Source: a bacterium (GTDB lineage Bacteria > Patescibacteriota > Patescibacteriia > Patescibacteriales > GWC2-42-12). Taken from it: DNA of 27,325 bases. A program made the translations under genes and the position numbers. Below the pieces are notes generated by a model. That model did not search any database and was not told the DNA's origin. It saw only the letters and a list, made by a program, of their open reading frames with translations. Positions 13,574 through 22,060 of this stretch are shown here, in pieces (the stretch's first letter is position 1; each line of letters opens with the position of its first letter). The stretch spans positions 1 through 27,325 of the forward strand of contig JAURWF010000058.1 in NCBI GenBank assembly GCA_030655095.1, read 5' to 3'.

Positions 13574-15934
13574 ATGAAGAAGTTATTTTTATTTTTTGCC
13601 ATATCACCATTATTCATCTTTTCTCAAAATAACATTTCAGGTAACCTTAAAGATTCTTTAGGAAGTATTGAATTTGCGAATGTAATTTTAACAGATCTGA
13701 GTAATAAAATTGTAACTGGAACCATAACTGATGACAAAGGTCATTTCGAAATACAAACTAATGAAGGAAAATATAATTTAACTATAAGTTTTATAGGGTA
13801 TAAAGACTGGGTAAAACAAATTTCTGTTGAGTCAAAAATAGATTTGGGTGATATTAAATTAATTAGGAGTGTAAACAATCTAAATGAAATTACAATAATT
13901 TCTAAAACCCCAATTATTGAGAGAAAGGCTGATAGGATAGTTTTTAATGTAGAAAATAGTATTTTATCCTCCGGAAAATCCTCTTTAGAATTATTATCAT
14001 TATCTCCTAACGTTTGGGTAAGCAATTCTGGATCAATAAGCTTAAATGGAGTTCAAGGCGTCAAAATTCTAATAAATGGCATACTCTTAAAACTCTCTGG
14101 GAATCAACTTTCTTCATATTTAAACTCATTAAATGCTACACAAATTAAAAAAATAGAAATTATACAAAATCCACCAGCAGAATATGAGGCTGAAGGTTCT
14201 GCAGGATTAATCAATATTATATTAAAAAAAGAAAAGAAAGATGGATTGACGGGAAGTGTATTTACAGGATATAAACAAGGGAAATATTCATATTTTGAAA
14301 ATGGTTTTAATTTAAATTATAAGAAGGGAAAACTCGGATTTTATGGTCAATATTATTTTATAAAAGACAAAAAATATGCGGATACTGAAGAATTAAGAGT
14401 GTTCTCAAACACTGATGTAATAATAAAAAACGAATCCAACTCAACCCCAATAATTCACAATCAACAATTACGTTTTGGAATTGATTTGGCTATCTCAAAA
14501 AATCAATATTTAGGCGCAGAAGTTATAGGTACTTTCAATAAGAAAAAGACACCCTTTAAAAGTTTCTCATCAATCTTCAATAATTCCAAACTAGATTCTA
14601 CAATTATTGGAGATTATAATCTAAGTTCAAAAAATACTTTTTATAACGTTTCCGTTAATTATAATATTGAAATTGATACTTTAGGAGCCAATATAAAAAT
14701 TTCATCTGATTACGTCTATAATGATAGTAAAGATACTGACAATTTTATATCATCCTTTTTTCAAAATAATCTTTTTTTCAAAGATAAAATAAACAGAAAT
14801 AATGTACCAACAACAACAAATATATATTCATATAAAATAGATTTTTATAAACCCTTAAATAAAAATGAATTAAATATAGGTGCAAAATATAGCAACACAC
14901 AAATAGACAATGAAATTGTCTATGAAAATTTCATTGACAATTCTTGGAAATTTGATGTAACAAAAAGTAATCAATTCAACTACACTGAAAATATTTTTGC
15001 ATCTTATTTAAGTTATACTACAAGTTTGTTTAATATTGATACAAAAATTGGACTTCGAGGTGAATATGCTACCATTGATGGTAACTCAGAAACAGTAAAT
15101 CAATATTTTAAAAAGGAGAAATTTGATTTATTCCCTAGCCTCTTTATGAAATATGACTTGAATAAAGATATTGGGAATTCATTATCATTTTATTATGGAA
15201 GACGTATAAATCGCCCATCCTTCGAAAATTTAAACCCCTTCATCTATCAAATTGATGATTTTACATCATCCGTTGGAAATTCAGATTTAAACCCACAATA
15301 CAGTAATACTATCCAATTAAACTTTGATTATCATAGAAAGTATTCATTATCAGTGTTCTTTAGTAAAACCTCGGACGTATTTACACAGATAGCTTTAAAT
15401 GAAGAAGATAATAGGGTGATTTATCAAGTCCAAAATTTGAATAATTCAGAAAATTATGGAGCCAGTCTAAATTTACCAATAGAATTTACGAAATGGTGGA
15501 AATCATATAACAATGCTTCTCTTTATCAAAACTCATTCTCTTTCAATAATTACAACAACAGTAAATTAACTTTTGAAGGAAAATCAAATCATTATTTTAC
15601 AATTTCCGAAAGTCTAAGTTTAGAATTGAATGGTGGTTTTCAATCTAAGACAGTACTGGGAAACTTTAAAGTTAACCCTAACTACTATATTGACTTTGGT
15701 GTTCGGAAATATTTTTGGAATAAAAAAGGTCAAGTTAAGATTAGTGCGACTGATATATTTAACACTAGAAATACAGAAATTAATGTTGATTTCAAAAATT
15801 TAAATCTAGTAAGTAAAGAGAAAAACCAGAGTAGAACAATAATGCTATCCTTAATATATAACTTCTCAACAGGGAAAGAAATAAAAGTTAAAAGAACTGA
15901 TTCTGGAAATTGGGATGAACGTGAACGACTATAA
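13574..15934 (+). CDS. outer-membrane beta-barrel protein next to RiPP operon
   Basis: The protein has 786 residues. A signal peptide (1-~18, ...LFIFSQ|NN) precedes a CarboxypepD_reg-like domain (~20-105, 'ISGNLKDSLGSIEFANVILTDLSNKIVTGTITDDKGHFEIQ...ISFIGYKDW'). A plug-like domain follows (~110-217, 'SLELLSLSPNVWVSNSGSISLNGVQGVKILING...IEIIQNPPAEYEAEGSAGLINIILKK'), then a beta-barrel of family 3 type with 'FYYGRRINRPSFENLNPF'. It belongs to the same family as the 2479-4803 protein. It is followed 76 bp on by the RiPP precursor genes in the same direction and may be co-transcribed. A role in moving or sensing the peptide across the outer membrane is inference. Confidence 0.85.
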   Translation: MKKLFLFFAISPLFIFSQNNISGNLKDSLGSIEFANVILTDLSNKIVTGTITDDKGHFEIQTNEGKYNLTISFIGYKDWVKQISVESKIDLGDIKLIRSVNNLNEITIISKTPIIERKADRIVFNVENSILSSGKSSLELLSLSPNVWVSNSGSISLNGVQGVKILINGILLKLSGNQLSSYLNSLNATQIKKIEIIQNPPAEYEAEGSAGLINIILKKEKKDGLTGSVFTGYKQGKYSYFENGFNLNYKKGKLGFYGQYYFIKDKKYADTEELRVFSNTDVIIKNESNSTPIIHNQQLRFGIDLAISKNQYLGAEVIGTFNKKKTPFKSFSSIFNNSKLDSTIIGDYNLSSKNTFYNVSVNYNIEIDTLGANIKISSDYVYNDSKDTDNFISSFFQNNLFFKDKINRNNVPTTTNIYSYKIDFYKPLNKNELNIGAKYSNTQIDNEIVYENFIDNSWKFDVTKSNQFNYTENIFASYLSYTTSLFNIDTKIGLRGEYATIDGNSETVNQYFKKEKFDLFPSLFMKYDLNKDIGNSLSFYYGRRINRPSFENLNPFIYQIDDFTSSVGNSDLNPQYSNTIQLNFDYHRKYSLSVFFSKTSDVFTQIALNEEDNRVIYQVQNLNNSENYGASLNLPIEFTKWWKSYNNASLYQNSFSFNNYNNSKLTFEGKSNHYFTISESLSLELNGGFQSKTVLGNFKVNPNYYIDFGVRKYFWNKKGQVKISATDIFNTRNTEINVDFKNLNLVSKEKNQSRTIMLSLIYNFSTGKEIKVKRTDSGNWDERERL

Positions 15935-16010
15935 AACATTTATTGCGCGATAATTAGGAGTAATCTGAAAATCCTTAAAAGAGTAAGAAAAATATTTAAA
16001 TCATTTAATT

Positions 16011-16226
16011 ATGAAAGAAAATAAAAAATCATTTAGTGAATTGACCAAAAGTCTTCAGCCATTAGAAGAAAATCAAGAAGGAATGTTAAAAGGAGGTTTT
16101 GCCTCACTTTCTTCTTCTTCGGAAAGTATTCTTCCTGAAATTAACGGTTTTGGTTGTGGAAAAACAAATACAAATTGTCAAGGAGGAAACTGTGTCGCCG
16201 GATGTGGTGGAACTGCTCCTCAATAA
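16011..16226 (+). CDS. RiPP precursor peptide 1 (double-glycine leader, rSAM-modified type)
   Basis: The peptide has 71 residues. Residues 1-29 are a leader (MKENKKSFSELTKSLQPLEENQEGMLKGG) ending in Gly28-Gly29, the classic cut site of C39 peptidases. The core begins FAS and carries C49, C56, C61 and C65 within a Gly/Asn/Thr-rich tail (NGFGCGKTNTNCQGGNCVAG). The leader pattern 'F.ELTK.LQ..EENQEG.LKGGFA' is that of Bacteroidetes 'rSAM-modified peptide' families. The radical SAM enzyme and C39 exporter required for processing lie downstream. The chemistry is not deducible from sequence alone; thioether cross-links from the cysteines are one possibility. Confidence 0.85.
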   Translation: MKENKKSFSELTKSLQPLEENQEGMLKGGFASLSSSSESILPEINGFGCGKTNTNCQGGNCVAGCGGTAPQ

Positions 16227-16242
16227 ACAAATTCTATTTTTT

Positions 16243-16272
16243 CAAAGAGGAAAGAGAAATCTTTCCTCTTTG
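16243..16272 (+). terminator. 13-bp perfect hairpin between the two precursor genes (attenuator candidate)
   Basis: CAAAGAGGAAAGA (16243-16255), loop GAAA, TCTTTCCTCTTTG (16260-16272) is a perfect stem with a GAAA tetraloop, 17 bp after the stop of precursor 1. The sequence after it is only partly T-rich (ATTATAATTTT). It may partly terminate transcription or protect the precursor mRNA from decay, giving more precursor than enzyme. Confidence 0.65.
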
Positions 16273-16298
16273 ATTATAATTTTAAAAAATAGATTATT

Positions 16299-16502
16299 AT
16301 GAAAGAAAATAAAAAATCATTTGCTGAATTGACTAAAAGTCTTCAGCCAATAGAAGAAAATCAAGAGGGAATGTTAAAAGGAGGTTTTGCATCTATTACA
16401 GCTTCAGTTAATCGTGATATTATAATTAACGCTGGAGCTTGTGCAAATACAAATTGTCAATCCTGTAATACTGCGGGCTGCTATATGTGTTATGCCATAT
16501 AG
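16299..16502 (+). CDS. RiPP precursor peptide 2 (same leader, different Cys-rich core)
   Basis: The peptide has 67 residues. The leader differs from precursor 1 at only two of the first 32 residues (A9 for S9, I18 for L18) and has the same Gly28-Gly29. The core differs fully apart from 'NTNCQ': C48, C53, C56, C61 and C64 (ACANTNCQSCNTAGCYMCYAI). Conserved leader and divergent core is the hallmark of a duplicated precursor served by one enzyme. It precedes the radical SAM gene by 131 bp with no strong hairpin between them. Confidence 0.85.
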   Translation: MKENKKSFAELTKSLQPIEENQEGMLKGGFASITASVNRDIIINAGACANTNCQSCNTAGCYMCYAI

Positions 16503-16633
16503 TGGCAATTAACAATTTTTCAGCTTTACCCTTCAATAGAATAGCTTAAAAAACTAGGTTGCTCTTTTTAAAGATAAATTATTTAGAAAAATTATAAATT
16601 AAAATTTAATAACATTATTTAAAAATAAATAGA

Positions 16634-17917
16634 ATGAAATTAAGCAAATTTAACACTTTTATAAATTATAAAAATAAATTTATTTCCTATAACGCAATTA
16701 GTAATGAGTTTATGCTTTTAGAACCTGTTCTTTATGATTTATTGGAAACCACTAAAAATAGTGTTACAGGTTTGAAAGAAGTACATCCTGATTTCTATCA
16801 GGCTCTTATAAAAAACCAATTCATAGTTGAATCTAATTTGGATGAAGTTAAACAGGTTAAGGATTATAGTCATTTGGTGGATTCAAACGAAAGCCACTAC
16901 TTATTAATAATAAACCCAACTATGAATTGTAATTTTAAATGCTGGTATTGTTATGAATCGCACGAGAGCAGCTCTAAAATGACTATTCAAACTATTGAAT
17001 CGGTAAAAAAATTAATAACAAAAATTGTAAGTGATGAAAGAATTAAATCTTTTTCACTTTCTTGGTTTGGTGGTGAGCCACTTTTGTATTTTAAAGATGT
17101 AATTAAACCTATTTCGGAGTATACTCTTGAATTATGTGAAAAACATAATGTTCTTTTAAATTCGGATTATACAACCAACGGATATTTAATTAACGAAGAA
17201 ACTGCAAATTTTTTTAAACGTTACAAAACAAGGCAAATACAAATCACTTTAGACGGGAATCGAGAAAAACATAATACTATAAGGTATATTTCAAAAACTA
17301 AAGGTTCATATGATGTAATCATTAAAAATGTTAGTCTTTTATGCGACAAAGGTTTGTCAGTTAGGTTAAGAATTAATTATACTGAGGAAACTTTAAAAGG
17401 AATCAGAGATATAATAGATGATTTGAAAATATTCACTAAAAAACAAAGAGAATTTTTGCAAATCGCTTTTCACCAAGTTTGGCAAGATGATTCCAATTTA
17501 ACCGAAGAGACAAATTTAATTATAAAAGAATTTAGAGATAAAGGTTTTTTTGTTACAACTCATGATAATCCTGATAATGTTCGTAGTTCTTGTTATGCAG
17601 ACAGGGTGAATCATTCAACAATAAATTACAATGGGGAAGTATTCAAGTGCACAGCTAGAGATTTTAATTCCAAAAACAAAGAGGGGGATTTAACAGAAGA
17701 AGGCAATATCATATGGAATGAAAAACACAATATAAGAATGGATTCTAAATTTAAAAACTCCCCTTGTTTAGATTGTAATATATTACCCATATGTAATGGA
17801 GGTTGTACTCAACATGCAATAGATAATGAGAATAAGGACTATTGTATTTATAAATTCGATAAAGAAAAGATTAACCAGGTAGTATTAAATAAGTTTTTAC
17901 AAACCATAGATAGCTAG
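16634..17917 (+). CDS. radical SAM/SPASM peptide maturase
   Basis: The protein has 427 residues. The radical SAM cluster motif is C99-x3-C103-x2-C106 (MNCNFKCWYCYE), followed by 'SWFGGEPLL' (~143-151) for SAM binding. A short N-terminal region (1-85) resembles precursor-recognition segments of peptide maturases. The C-terminal SPASM domain has seven cysteines: C320, C339, C378, C381, C387, C391 and C404 (PCLDCNILPICNGGCTQHAI), enough for two auxiliary iron-sulfur clusters. By family it installs radical-based cross-links on a ribosomal peptide. The adjacent precursors at 16011 and 16299 are the expected substrates. The stop is 11 bp from the exporter start. Confidence 0.9.
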   Translation: MKLSKFNTFINYKNKFISYNAISNEFMLLEPVLYDLLETTKNSVTGLKEVHPDFYQALIKNQFIVESNLDEVKQVKDYSHLVDSNESHYLLIINPTMNCNFKCWYCYESHESSSKMTIQTIESVKKLITKIVSDERIKSFSLSWFGGEPLLYFKDVIKPISEYTLELCEKHNVLLNSDYTTNGYLINEETANFFKRYKTRQIQITLDGNREKHNTIRYISKTKGSYDVIIKNVSLLCDKGLSVRLRINYTEETLKGIRDIIDDLKIFTKKQREFLQIAFHQVWQDDSNLTEETNLIIKEFRDKGFFVTTHDNPDNVRSSCYADRVNHSTINYNGEVFKCTARDFNSKNKEGDLTEEGNIIWNEKHNIRMDSKFKNSPCLDCNILPICNGGCTQHAIDNENKDYCIYKFDKEKINQVVLNKFLQTIDS

Positions 17918-17928
17918 AATTATATTAA

Positions 17929-20109
17929 ATGTTTAAATTTTACCCACAATATGATCAAATGGACTGTGGTCCAGCCTGTATAAAAATGGTTGCTCGCTTT
18001 CATGGAAAATTTTTTTCATTGAAACATCTTAGAGACAATTCATTTTTAGCAAAAGACGGTGTTAGTGTTTTAGGAATTTGTCAAGCGGCTAACGCTATAG
18101 GATTAGAGACGGCTACTTATAAAACAGATATAGAAACCTTAACCAATGATATCCCTTTACCTGCTATTTTACATTGGGGTCAAAATCATTTTGTTGTATT
18201 ATATGCTATAAATAAAAAGCATAATAGAACAATTTATAAAATCGCAGATCCTGGTTTTGGTTTAATAAAACTTTATGATGAGGATTTTAAAAATAAATGG
18301 TTAACTCATGATAAAGATGGTATTGTTATAGTCTTAAATCCTACCGAACATTTTTTTACTGCTAAAGAAGTTAAGAAAAAACACACTAGCTATAAATTCT
18401 TTTTAAAATACATTAAAGATTATAAATCCGAATTTCTTAAGTTATCATTAGCTCTATTGCTAGGTTCAATTATTACCCTAATTTTCCCATTTCTTACCCA
18501 AGCATTAATTGACAAAGGAATACTATTTCAAAGTTCAAATATTGTTTTTCTAATCTTGTTAGCACAAATATTACTTTTTTTTGGGTCATCTGTAATTGAC
18601 GTAATCAAAAATTGGATTCTCTTACATATTGGAGCTAAAATTAGTATTGTAATAATTTCAGATTTTTTAGCTAAATTATTAAAACTGCCAATTAAGTATT
18701 TTGACACTAAAATAATTGGAGATTTAACTCAGAGAATTAATGACCATTCAAGAATTGAAAATTTCATAACTTCTGATAGTTTATTTACACTTTTCTCTTT
18801 AGTAAATTTTCTAGTTTTCTTTTTTGTATTAGCTGTTTATAATATAAAAATATTGTTCATTTATTTATTTCTTACACTAATTTCAGTATTTTGGACTCTG
18901 CTTTTTTTTCGTAAAAGAAAATTATTAGATTATAACAATTTTCAACACAGATCTGAAAATCAAGATTCCATTTTTGAGTTAATTACTGGTATGCAAGAAA
19001 TAAAATTAAATAATTTTCAAGAATTTAAACGAGAACAGTGGGAAAAAATACAAATTAAATTATTCAAAGTTAATACTAAAATATTATCACTAAATCAATA
19101 TCAAATAGTTGGGTATAATTTCATAAATCAATTTAAAAATATAGTAATTACATTTTTTGCTGCTCAAGAAGTAATTAATAATAATATTACACTTGGGGCT
19201 ATGTTAAGTATCTCTTATATCATTGGGCAAATGAATTCTCCTATTAATCAATTAATTTCGTTTTTTAGATCTTTACAAGATGCAAAAATAAGTGTAGAAA
19301 GATTAGATGAAATTCATTCTCAAGAAGATGAAGAATTAGGTAACAACATTTTAATTCCCACTAATTTCAATCAGGATATAGTGCTAGAAAAAATAGATTT
19401 TCAGTATGGAGGTCCTAAATCTTTGTATGTTTTAAAAAACATAACCTTAGAACTTCCCAAAGGAAAAATTACTGCTATTGTTGGAGCAAGTGGTAGCGGA
19501 AAAACAACCTTAATGAAAATTTTATTAAAATTCTATTCACCTCAAAATGGCGTAATAAATATTGGAAATAATAACATTGAAGATGTTTCTCCAACTAGTT
19601 GGAGGGAAAATATTGGTGTGGTTATGCAAGAGGGTTTTTTATTTTCTGATACGATAGCCAGAAACATTGCAACTAGTGATGAAGAAATAAACTTAAAAAA
19701 GCTTAATCAGGCAATACATATAGCGAACTTAACCAAATTTATTGAATCACGACCTCTAGGCATAAATACAAAAATTGGAAATTCCGGTAATGGAGTAAGT
19801 GGTGGCGAGAAACAACGAATATTAATAGCTAGAGCCGTTTATAAAAATCCATCCTATTTGTTTTTTGATGAAGCAACCAGCGCATTAGATTCTGCAAATG
19901 AAAAAATAATAATGACTAATTTAAATACTTTTTTTAGGGGGAAAACAGTGATGGTAATTGCTCATAGGTTAAGTACCGTTAAAAATGCAGATCAAATTAT
20001 TGTATTAAATAAGGGTTTAGTTGTAGAGCAAGGTACACATGAAACTCTCACGCATAATAAAGGATATTATTATAGCTTAGTAAAAAATCAACTAGAGCTT
20101 GGCTCCTAA
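17929..20109 (+). CDS. peptidase-containing ABC exporter (C39 peptidase + membrane + ATPase)
   Basis: The protein has 726 residues. The C39 cysteine peptidase (1-~125) has Q7, C13 (QMDCGPACI), H87 (HFVVLY) and D107 (DPGFG), all catalytic positions present. An ABC transmembrane domain with about six helices covers ~165-440. The ATPase domain (~480-725) has Walker A G519-T526 (VGASGSGKTT), signature 'VSGGEKQR', Walker B 'YLFFDEATSALD' and H-loop 'VIAHRLST'. By family it cuts the leader after Gly-Gly and exports the peptide. It is complete, and fits the GG leaders of the two precursors. The next gene begins inside its end or 76 bp later. Confidence 0.92.
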   Translation: MFKFYPQYDQMDCGPACIKMVARFHGKFFSLKHLRDNSFLAKDGVSVLGICQAANAIGLETATYKTDIETLTNDIPLPAILHWGQNHFVVLYAINKKHNRTIYKIADPGFGLIKLYDEDFKNKWLTHDKDGIVIVLNPTEHFFTAKEVKKKHTSYKFFLKYIKDYKSEFLKLSLALLLGSIITLIFPFLTQALIDKGILFQSSNIVFLILLAQILLFFGSSVIDVIKNWILLHIGAKISIVIISDFLAKLLKLPIKYFDTKIIGDLTQRINDHSRIENFITSDSLFTLFSLVNFLVFFFVLAVYNIKILFIYLFLTLISVFWTLLFFRKRKLLDYNNFQHRSENQDSIFELITGMQEIKLNNFQEFKREQWEKIQIKLFKVNTKILSLNQYQIVGYNFINQFKNIVITFFAAQEVINNNITLGAMLSISYIIGQMNSPINQLISFFRSLQDAKISVERLDEIHSQEDEELGNNILIPTNFNQDIVLEKIDFQYGGPKSLYVLKNITLELPKGKITAIVGASGSGKTTLMKILLKFYSPQNGVINIGNNNIEDVSPTSWRENIGVVMQEGFLFSDTIARNIATSDEEINLKKLNQAIHIANLTKFIESRPLGINTKIGNSGNGVSGGEKQRILIARAVYKNPSYLFFDEATSALDSANEKIIMTNLNTFFRGKTVMVIAHRLSTVKNADQIIVLNKGLVVEQGTHETLTHNKGYYYSLVKNQLELGS

Positions 20110-20629
20110 TAATATAATAACTTCTTTAACAAGAAGAAAGGTTTGGGATCAAGTCTTAAATACATATATAGCTAAAAATAAGGATATGAATACTAATAAA
20201 AAATCGTTAATTGAATTATTAAATAAGGAGAAAAATTTTATCACTAGAAATAGTGTTATTATTATGATTTTAGTTGTTCTAATTTTAACTTTAGGTTTAA
20301 GTAAGATTAATGTACCCATTTATGAAAATGTAAAAATATATAATCCAAAATATAATGAAAATCAAATTTTTCTAATTAAAACAAATAATAAATTATCTTT
20401 TAAAAAAGGAGATACAATATCTGTTGTTGTTGAAAAAAACTTGCCTATTTCCTTGGCAGTAATACAAAATGAAATAAAACAAAACGAATCTTTTTTATTA
20501 AAGGCGGCAAATATAACTTTAAATGACACTACATTTCAGATGAAAGAAGATATAATCTTTGGTAAAATAATATTAGGAAAAGAAAATTTAATTCTTTCCA
20601 TATTTAATAATATTCATACTAATAAATAA
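20099..20629 (+). CDS. short membrane protein, shortened HlyD-like adaptor candidate
   Basis: The protein has 176 residues from TTG 20099, which overlaps the exporter's end by 11 bases; from ATG 20186 it would be 147 residues. The N-terminal part (~30-48) is charged, followed by one membrane helix (~54-70, IIMILVVLILTLGLSKI) and a ~100-residue periplasmic part. 'IPIYENVKIYNP.....VLIKTNNKLSFKKGDTISVVV' and 'GKIILGKENLILSIFNNI' resemble the membrane-proximal and C-terminal pieces of HlyD/MFP adaptors, but the coiled-coil hairpin is missing (usual length ~400). The position after a C39 exporter also fits such a role. This is inference and no domain was searched. Confidence 0.5.
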   Translation: MAPNNIITSLTRRKVWDQVLNTYIAKNKDMNTNKKSLIELLNKEKNFITRNSVIIMILVVLILTLGLSKINVPIYENVKIYNPKYNENQIFLIKTNNKLSFKKGDTISVVVEKNLPISLAVIQNEIKQNESFLLKAANITLNDTTFQMKEDIIFGKIILGKENLILSIFNNIHTNK

Positions 20630-20638
20630 CGTAAAGAA

Positions 20639-21316
20639 ATGAAAATACTCTTTTATTTACCTTTTTTTTTAATTTTATCTTGTAAAACAATAGAAATAAA
20701 AAATGGTGAAAATATTCTAAAAAAAGAAATAGTTTTTAATGACAACTTTACATCTCTTAAAGTAGATTCGGGAATTGAATTATTACTACTACAGAATGAT
20801 AGTCTTACACAAAAACTAAAATTAGATAAAAATTATGCCAACTTATTGAGATTTAATATAGAAAATGGAACCTTAAGTATCTCTAAAAAAAATAAAGACA
20901 TTAAAACAACCATTACGGCATATTTAAGCTTTAATAGCCTTTCAAAAATTGAAGCTGCTGAAGGTTCTAAAATCAAAGGGCTAAATTTTTTGACAGGACA
21001 CAAAATAACTGTTAAATCTTTGAGTGGTGGTTTAATAGACCTTAAAGTAAAAACTGAAATTATTGATTGTACAGCAACAGGAGGCAGTAAAATAGTTTTA
21101 GCAGGCTTTTCCGATTTTGTTTTTTTACAAGCCAAAAATGGCAGTGATATTTTTGCTTATAAGCTTAATGCTAAAACAGGTAATTTAATTTCTATTAGTG
21201 CTTCAATAATCAAGTCTACTATTACTGAGGATGTATATATTTACAAAAAAAATATTGGAAGAGTTCACTTAAAAGGGAATCCTAAAATACATAATGAAAA
21301 TATTATAAAATTTTAA
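20639..21316 (+). CDS. DUF2807 (GIN-domain) lipoprotein
   Basis: The protein has 225 residues. Lipobox ILSC at residues 12-15 in 'MKILFYLPFFLILSCKT' marks a lipoprotein. The mature part shows the repetitive beta-helix pattern of the head GIN domain (PF10988): '..SLKVDSGIELLLLQND...LSKIEAAEGSKIKGLNFL...LSGGLIDLKVKTEIIDCTATGGSKIVLAGFSDF'. By family these are putative auto-transporter adhesin-like or envelope-stress proteins of Bacteroidetes with unclear function. It starts 9 bp after the HlyD-like gene and closes the operon, before convergent genes on the minus strand. Whether it serves the RiPP pathway is unknown. Confidence 0.8.
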   Translation: MKILFYLPFFLILSCKTIEIKNGENILKKEIVFNDNFTSLKVDSGIELLLLQNDSLTQKLKLDKNYANLLRFNIENGTLSISKKNKDIKTTITAYLSFNSLSKIEAAEGSKIKGLNFLTGHKITVKSLSGGLIDLKVKTEIIDCTATGGSKIVLAGFSDFVFLQAKNGSDIFAYKLNAKTGNLISISASIIKSTITEDVYIYKKNIGRVHLKGNPKIHNENIIKF

Positions 21317-21378
21317 TAAGATTATTAAACGCTAATGCTTAACAAGAATACAATAATTATAAAAAATAATAAAAGGTA

Positions 21379-22041
21379 TTATATAAATCCTCGTTTTTTT
21401 GCTTCAATTAATAATTGTTCATCACCACCATCAACATTAAATAGATCCTTTATAAAATTTTTACGTTTTTCAATAGCGCTCAATGATAAAGGTATATGCT
21501 TTATCAAATTTTTAGTCTTTACACCTTTAGAGAGATGATAAATAATCTTTCTATTGTATTCATCAACGGAGTCATCGTTCAATAGGTCTTTATTCTTTAA
21601 TTTTTGTACAGTTCCACTATAAAAAAGGATATTATTTAAAATGTTATCTAGCGCTTTTAATAATAACTTTGAAGTGATATCGCTTTTAATTAAAATTCCA
21701 TGATGCGGTATTGTATTTAAAATATTCTGCAACCTATGTGGATTGTCAATCATTGTTAAAATCACTATTTTAGCATTTGATTGTTCCGCATTTACAAAGA
21801 TTGCCAATTCCTCTCCTGAAGTAATAGAGCCATCTGTAGATGGGGGTAATTGGATATCAATAAATACAATATCGAAAAAATTTGAATCTTTAACTTTATG
21901 AATGGTACTGATGGCTTGATCACAATTATTTGCTATTTTAATATCAAAATTCAAAGTTTTATTACTTAATAAAACTTTTTTATATCCCTCAATAATCATT
22001 GGGTGATCATCAATCATTAAAATTTTCAACTCTTTTTTCAT
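21379..22041 (-). CDS. NarL/FixJ-type response regulator with diverged HTH
   Basis: The protein has 220 residues. Receiver domain (1-~125): acidic pocket D11/D12 (MIDDHP), phospho-acceptor D62 (FIDIQLPP), switch Thr in 'VILTMID' and Lys in 'ILIKSD'. The C-terminal region (~160-205; IIYHLSKGVKTKNLIKHIPLSLSAIEKRKNFIKDLF) aligns in position with the LuxR-type helix-turn-helix but is diverged in sequence. It follows the histidine kinase by 19 bp on the minus strand, so the two form a two-component pair with the kinase as first gene. It lies convergent to the RiPP operon. Its targets are unknown; the dyads in this window are candidates. Confidence 0.85.
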   Translation of the reverse strand: MKKELKILMIDDHPMIIEGYKKVLLSNKTLNFDIKIANNCDQAISTIHKVKDSNFFDIVFIDIQLPPSTDGSITSGEELAIFVNAEQSNAKIVILTMIDNPHRLQNILNTIPHHGILIKSDITSKLLLKALDNILNNILFYSGTVQKLKNKDLLNDDSVDEYNRKIIYHLSKGVKTKNLIKHIPLSLSAIEKRKNFIKDLFNVDGGDEQLLIEAKKRGFI

Positions 22042-22060
22042 CTTAAATTTGTATCAAGTT

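Noticed and set aside
16099..16302. 67-codon ORF overlapping precursor 1
   Set aside because: Out of frame with the precursor, runs through the hairpin, and lacks any sensible composition; the precursor with GG leader is clearly the gene.
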